Assembly: GCA_006503475.1 (NCBI GenBank)
Contig: RSEH01000311.1
Span: 1 to 50,697 of the forward strand
Length of the DNA stretch: 50,697 bases
DNA from: Stentor roeselii
Lineage: Eukaryota > Ciliophora > Heterotrichea > Heterotrichida > Stentoridae
Direction: 5' to 3'
This document shows positions 46,860-50,697 of this stretch, piece after piece (the first letter of the stretch is position 1; each line of letters starts with the position of its first letter). The translations under genes and the position numbers were made by a program. The notes beneath the pieces are model-generated. The model was not told where the DNA came from, ran no database searches, and saw only the letters and a program-made list of their open reading frames with translations.

Positions 46860-48713
46860 TCAACAGTCTTCAACATTAAGCAAGTCAAGTGAATCCTCAT
46901 TCGCCTTCTGCTTGTTTTTCTTTTGGGTCTTCATCATCTTAGACTGCTGCCTCAAGATCTCAAATACTTGAAACCTTCGATTTTCATAGTCCCTGATTTT
47001 TATCACCTGAGGTCGTTTTCTTACTTTTTGACTGACAGGTCGTTCTTTTCTGACCTTTTCCTGTTCTTCTTCTTTTTTTTTTAATGAATACTCATAAATC
47101 TTTTCCTTTTGAACTTCGAAATACTTCTTCTTTTTTTCTATTTGAGCTTTTTTTCGTTCATTTTCATCTTGCTCGGCCTTTGCTTCGTTTTCCATTTTTT
47201 CGATTTCTTTTCGAAGTTTTTCTTCACGATAAACTTCGATTTTATTCAAGACTTTTAACCTTTCCTGGGCATCTTTTAGCATTTTTTCATTTTTATTCTC
47301 GGCACTTTTTTCAAAGACTTCAAGTTTTCCCCTTGAACTTCTGATTCTGAACTTTTTAGGGCCTTCTGCGTCGGTGCCTGTTAAAAAAGTGTTGCTTTCT
47401 TCGTAACCGAGTTGCAGGACTTCTTTAGGGTGGTAAAGGGCGAGTGCTTCGTAAGTGCTGTGCTTGCAGGGTTGCTTTAAGGTGCAGATTAAACATCTTC
47501 CGTCTTTTTGAAGTTTTTCTTTCATTTCTGCTGAGGCAAGGTCGAGTTTTCTTCTTTTTATCAGGTCTTCTGTGAGGACTAAAGCGTCTTGAAAGCTTTC
47601 AGGGTGTTCTAAGTCGTTTTCAGCAAGAGGTCTTCCGATTAGTTGTTGAAGCTCAACTCTTAGTTCTTTGTTTTCTTTTATCAGGTCCTCTACCTCTTCG
47701 ATTGTGGTTTTTTTCGAGAGTTGGACTTTGAGAGCGTCGGTTTTTTCCTTCGCTTTCCAGATGTCTTCGCATTTGTTGCTCGATTTTATCATGGATTTTA
47801 GTTTTGTTATTTCGGATAAGGCGGATTCTTGCTTTACTGCTGATGTTGAGACGTTTTTTTGAGGAGTTACTTGGATGCTTGATAGGTTTCGGGTCGTGCT
47901 CAAAGTCTCTAAAGTCTGTTCTGAGTCTTCCTGCTTAGGCGAAATACTCGCAATAATCAAATTCGGAGATGTACGAGTTAAACTATCCGAAAGCACTTGA
48001 GTCAATTTACTATCTTTATAATGCACCGAAGACTTATTCTTCAAACATTGCAAAACAGACTTGAAAGTTTTCAAAGAATGTCCTTTGTTCGGCAAGTCAA
48101 CAATAGAAAATTTCGATTTAAGAAAAAATCCTTTACTATTCGCTTTTCTTGACTCAAAAAAAATCTGCAAGACTGAAACTCGATCATCAGATGAACTAAG
48201 AAGTGCAGATTGAAATCCTTGAACAAGTAAAAACTCAGCATCCGACTGTTTTTCAACAACATATTCCGAAAGGTTTTCAACAATGACAGAATTATTTATG
48301 TCTCTTTTAATCTGCAACTTCTGTACACGGCCTGGACTTTGAAGTAAGTCAGTAAGACTTTCATTAGTGATCTGAAAGAAACTACAGGAATATGTGAAAT
48401 TTTCCCGGTTTTCTGAATTGAAGATTGAAGAAAAGATCAAAGACATACTTTCTGTATCTTGTAAAAGACTGTATCGAGTTGGCAGTTCTGTGTAAGTGAA
48501 CAGGTTCAAGTGTATCCCTCGGAATAGAAAAGGAATCGACTCTGAAAGAAATTCAAACGTTTTCGAACACCCTGGCTCTGAGATTAAAGATTTGTAAGGA
48601 AAAGAGCTCAGGCCGAGCATTTGAACTGAAGTCTCGTTGACTGTCATGTACTTTTCACAAGGAAGTTCATTAGGACTAAGCCTGATTGCAAGTTGATACT
48701 GAAGGTTTTCCAT
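46860..48713 (-). CDS. Kinesin-like protein without P-loop, 617 aa
   Basis: The first 285 residues follow a kinesin motor: SKTFEFLSESIPFLFRGIHLNLFTYTE (compare the segment ending in FAYGQTGSGKT), DLLQ, FSIVDLPNKG where DLAGSE is expected, KLTQVLSDSL (KLTRLLQDSL) and NLIIASISPKQEDSEQTLETL (ATISP...ETLSTL). The P-loop GxxxxGKT is replaced by TYTELPTRYS and the switch I SSRSH by SSDDRVS. A central part with CLICTLKQPCKH and a long coiled coil (about 455-570) follow. ATP hydrolysis is probably lost; it could bind microtubules or dimerise with an active kinesin. Ends in TGA. Confidence 0.75.
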   Translation of the reverse strand: MENLQYQLAIRLSPNELPCEKYMTVNETSVQMLGLSSFPYKSLISEPGCSKTFEFLSESIPFLFRGIHLNLFTYTELPTRYSLLQDTESMSLIFSSIFNSENRENFTYSCSFFQITNESLTDLLQSPGRVQKLQIKRDINNSVIVENLSEYVVEKQSDAEFLLVQGFQSALLSSSDDRVSVLQIFFESRKANSKGFFLKSKFSIVDLPNKGHSLKTFKSVLQCLKNKSSVHYKDSKLTQVLSDSLTRTSPNLIIASISPKQEDSEQTLETLSTTRNLSSIQVTPQKNVSTSAVKQESALSEITKLKSMIKSSNKCEDIWKAKEKTDALKVQLSKKTTIEEVEDLIKENKELRVELQQLIGRPLAENDLEHPESFQDALVLTEDLIKRRKLDLASAEMKEKLQKDGRCLICTLKQPCKHSTYEALALYHPKEVLQLGYEESNTFLTGTDAEGPKKFRIRSSRGKLEVFEKSAENKNEKMLKDAQERLKVLNKIEVYREEKLRKEIEKMENEAKAEQDENERKKAQIEKKKKYFEVQKEKIYEYSLKKKEEEQEKVRKERPVSQKVRKRPQVIKIRDYENRRFQVFEILRQQSKMMKTQKKNKQKANEDSLDLLNVEDC

Positions 48714-48813
48714 TTATTCTAAACTAACAATACTTCTTCAACAATACTTCTTCAATCATTGAAACATCTTCACCAAGACTAACCGTCATTCTTAACATCT
48801 TTCCTCATAATCT

Positions 48814-49851
48814 ATGGAAAACTACAACGACACCGATGTTGACTTCTGGAAAGACTTAGACGACCCAACTCCCATCTTACCTAAAGTTGAAAAGTCCTTA
48901 GAAGAAAAAATCTCTAAATTCAAATCGAAAAACCCTTCAAAAAAAGACCAGTTTTCCTCACTTCTAAACAAAGCACGAGAAGCAGCAAGTCAACACTACA
49001 AAGACATGTTAAACGTCAGTCTTCACAAGCAAGAAAAGTACTTCGAGAAGAAAATCGCTTTACTTCAAGATGCTCATCGAGAAGAAATTCAAGATTTGTT
49101 AAGAAAATTCTGGAAACTTGATGAAACTTTAATTAATCGAGATGATCAGATCACAAGTCTTCAAAGACTTTTCGCTGCTCAAGAAATTGACTTGGCCTGT
49201 ACAAGGATAAAGGTGAATTCAAGGGAAAAAGAAGAAAGTGAGGACTTTAGAGAAGACCTTATCACGAGAGATGTTTTAGACCATCAGGCTTCAGTTTTTA
49301 GAGAACTTGTTGGGGTTTATGAGAACGATATTCAAAAATTAAAGGAACAGGTCAAGAGTCTTGAAGGTCTCATCAAGGAAAAAGAAAAAAAACAGGAAGT
49401 TGAACTTTTGGAGATGAAGACAAGAATTGAAAGGAATCAAAATGATTGCAAGAAAAAAGTAAGGGATTTGAATCAGAAGTATTTGAATTTTAGAAATGAT
49501 GTTGGAAGGGAATTTGAGTTGAAGGACTTGATTATTCAGAGACAAGGGGAAAATATTGCTAGGCTTAAAGAGGAATTGAATATGGCTAAGACTATTTTGG
49601 ATACTCCTAGACTGCTTTTTAAGTATAATAGTCGAGAACCTTATCGACATCAGCAGAGTAAAAGCTTGAATTGTAAACCTCTTAGGAATTGTGCACAGAG
49701 TAAATCGATTTTGAAACAGAGGAGGTTTGACTCGAATGAAACTCTTGGGTCTACTCGAGCTACGCCGATTTATACTATGACTCCTGAGCCTGAGTATTCA
49801 GCTTCTGTGCTTCCGACTTTATCTGAGTCAGGATCTTACAAACATTATTAA
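48814..49851 (+). CDS. Coiled-coil protein, 345 aa
   Basis: Acidic N terminus (NDTDVDFWKDLDD), then coiled coil over about 50-265 (HREEIQDLLRKFWKLDETL, VYENDIQKLKEQVKSLEGL, RQGENIARLKEELNMA) and a disordered, basic tail. No motor or membrane domain. Possibly centriolar or ciliary; family unknown. Divergent from the kinesin-like gene by 100 bp, which include a duplicated AACAATACTTCTTC. Confidence 0.7.
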   Translation: MENYNDTDVDFWKDLDDPTPILPKVEKSLEEKISKFKSKNPSKKDQFSSLLNKAREAASQHYKDMLNVSLHKQEKYFEKKIALLQDAHREEIQDLLRKFWKLDETLINRDDQITSLQRLFAAQEIDLACTRIKVNSREKEESEDFREDLITRDVLDHQASVFRELVGVYENDIQKLKEQVKSLEGLIKEKEKKQEVELLEMKTRIERNQNDCKKKVRDLNQKYLNFRNDVGREFELKDLIIQRQGENIARLKEELNMAKTILDTPRLLFKYNSREPYRHQQSKSLNCKPLRNCAQSKSILKQRRFDSNETLGSTRATPIYTMTPEPEYSASVLPTLSESGSYKHY

Positions 49852-49944
49852 CTAGGAGGTTTTAATGTATTAATTTGTTGATTAAGAGTTGATCATTAAT
49901 ATTCCTCTAATCTCTAAATTTATTATTAAACTAAAAAATAACTC

Positions 49945-50697
49945 CTATTCATAAAACAACTCAGCCAAAATCTCAGAATTTCCAGGAAATTCAAAATCAT
50001 CTCTAACAATCCTAGACCCAACCGTTTTCCTCAAAACTTGAGCCTATCTAAACCATACCGCAAAGTTAATAGCTGAATTTTCCATTTTCACCATTTTTCT
50101 AATCCACAAGTCAAGTTCTTCATACATTTCATCCAAGCTTTTCCCATATTTTTCAATTCTTCCTTTAGCAAAGTGATAAATATTTTCGACTCTTGTCTGA
50201 AAGTTAAAAGTTTCAGGGCTATGTTCAGTGAGATTAAGAGAAAGTTGTTTAGCCTGTTCACAAAGATGTCTAAGCAAAGGGAATCCGATGTCTTCCAATT
50301 TCCAGTTTTGCCAAGCGATAGCCAAATAAGGAACATTTTTCATTTCAAATTCTTTAGCACCCAGGAAAAAGTAATATTTTTCGACCAGGTTCACTACTCG
50401 GTAGTATTTGTTTATCTCAGTTTGAAGCAAGTTGCAGACAAGGTGCATCAAGCCTGCCTTTTGTTGTGTCAGGATTAAAGATTTCATTATTTCTTGTCTT
50501 TTTTCTAGGGATAAGTCCTTTCGAGTCAAGGTCACATCCCAGAGACGGTCAATCATTTCATCGATTTCATGATCTAGACTTGAAATTTCATTAGAAGTGA
50601 AAACTCCTTTTCCTGAGATGATAGAATCTACTTTTCGCTTAGTTTCAAGAAATATCTGAGCTTTTTCGTCATCTTGAACAAGAAAACTAAAAAACTC
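49945..50697 (-). CDS. Hypothetical helical protein, partial (5' end outside window)
   Basis: The frame is open from the right edge (reads SFLVQDDEKAQIFLETKR) through MIDRLWDV at 50556. A 15-nt intron GTATGGTTTAGATAG (50058-50044), with TAG in frame if retained, joins NSAINFA to AQVLRKTVGSRIVRDDFEF, ending at TAG 49947-49945. All-helical, with conserved-looking NVPYLAIAWQNWKLEDIGF and LDEMYEELDLWIRKMV. Not recognised. Confidence 0.7.
50044..50058 (-). other. 15-nt intron
   Basis: GTATGGTTTAGATAG, phase 0, TAG in frame if retained. After splicing the frame runs 33 codons to a TAG. Confidence 0.7.

Noticed and set aside
46860-46862. TGA as Trp (Blepharisma-like code)
   Set aside because: No conserved domain needs TGA read as Trp; all Trp codons in eL43, Polo kinase, SmF, the ORP and the channels are TGG. 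The two terminal TGAs would add only short tails if read through, so reassignment is not supported here.
48726-48753. 14-bp direct duplication AACAATACTTCTTC as a mobile-element footprint
   Set aside because: Only two adjacent copies with no insert between them; simple slippage explains it. No transposase or terminal inverted repeats occur in the window.
1-50697. CRISPR array, prophage, insertion sequences
   Set aside because: No spaced repeat array, transposase or phage genes seen; gene structure is eukaryotic.

Overview
This window looks like macronuclear DNA of a heterotrich ciliate of the Stentor type. Genes are dense and AT-rich. Nine introns are exactly 15 nt (GT...AG), and two more candidates are 14 nt. 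Trp is TGG in every conserved domain I could read, and TAA, TAG and, rarely, TGA act as stops. This is the standard code, unlike Blepharisma, where TGA is Trp. The gene content also fits a ciliate: axonemal dynein subunit p28, a SHIPPO/PG-rich microtubule protein, many channels, FHA-RINGv, Polo kinase and coiled-coil proteins. The genus is an inference.

Left part (1-14,700) is gene-poor, very AT-rich and has wide spacers. It holds a decayed B-box/coiled-coil gene (about 1-1390), an 852-aa protein with an HEFAH zinc-peptidase motif (2873-5431), and two tandem paralogous TRP-like channels (6321-9497 and 9844-13155). Both channel genes have the same TTTGGCGGCC + TTATAAA element directly before the ATG.

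Middle part (14,700-31,600) is compact. It contains a 7TM-RGS receptor-like protein, a coiled-coil gene divergent from an ankyrin protein (starts 4 bp apart in a palindrome), a voltage-sensor-only protein, a Sec14-like protein convergent with an OSBP-related protein, a C2H2 zinc finger, a mucolipin-like channel, EMC6, a TPR protein and an FHA-RINGv protein.

Right part (31,600-50,697) contains two related WD40 proteins, the p28 dynein light chain, SmF, a six-TM protein, a RING protein, ribosomal protein eL43, a PG-rich microtubule protein, a J-domain protein, two tRNA-like genes with unusual anticodon arms, a Polo-like kinase, coiled-coil proteins, a poly(A)-binding protein, a kinesin-like protein without a recognisable P-loop, and a gene running off the right edge.

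Three sequence-level patterns go beyond the gene list. TATAA-type elements touch or nearly touch start codons. Every 15-nt intron carries an in-frame stop. Gene upstream regions have a G-poor, C-containing sense strand that flips between divergent genes. With 2-4 bp gaps and overlapping 3' ends, they suggest a transcription unit with almost no leader or spacer. Functions are read from motifs by eye; no database search was run.
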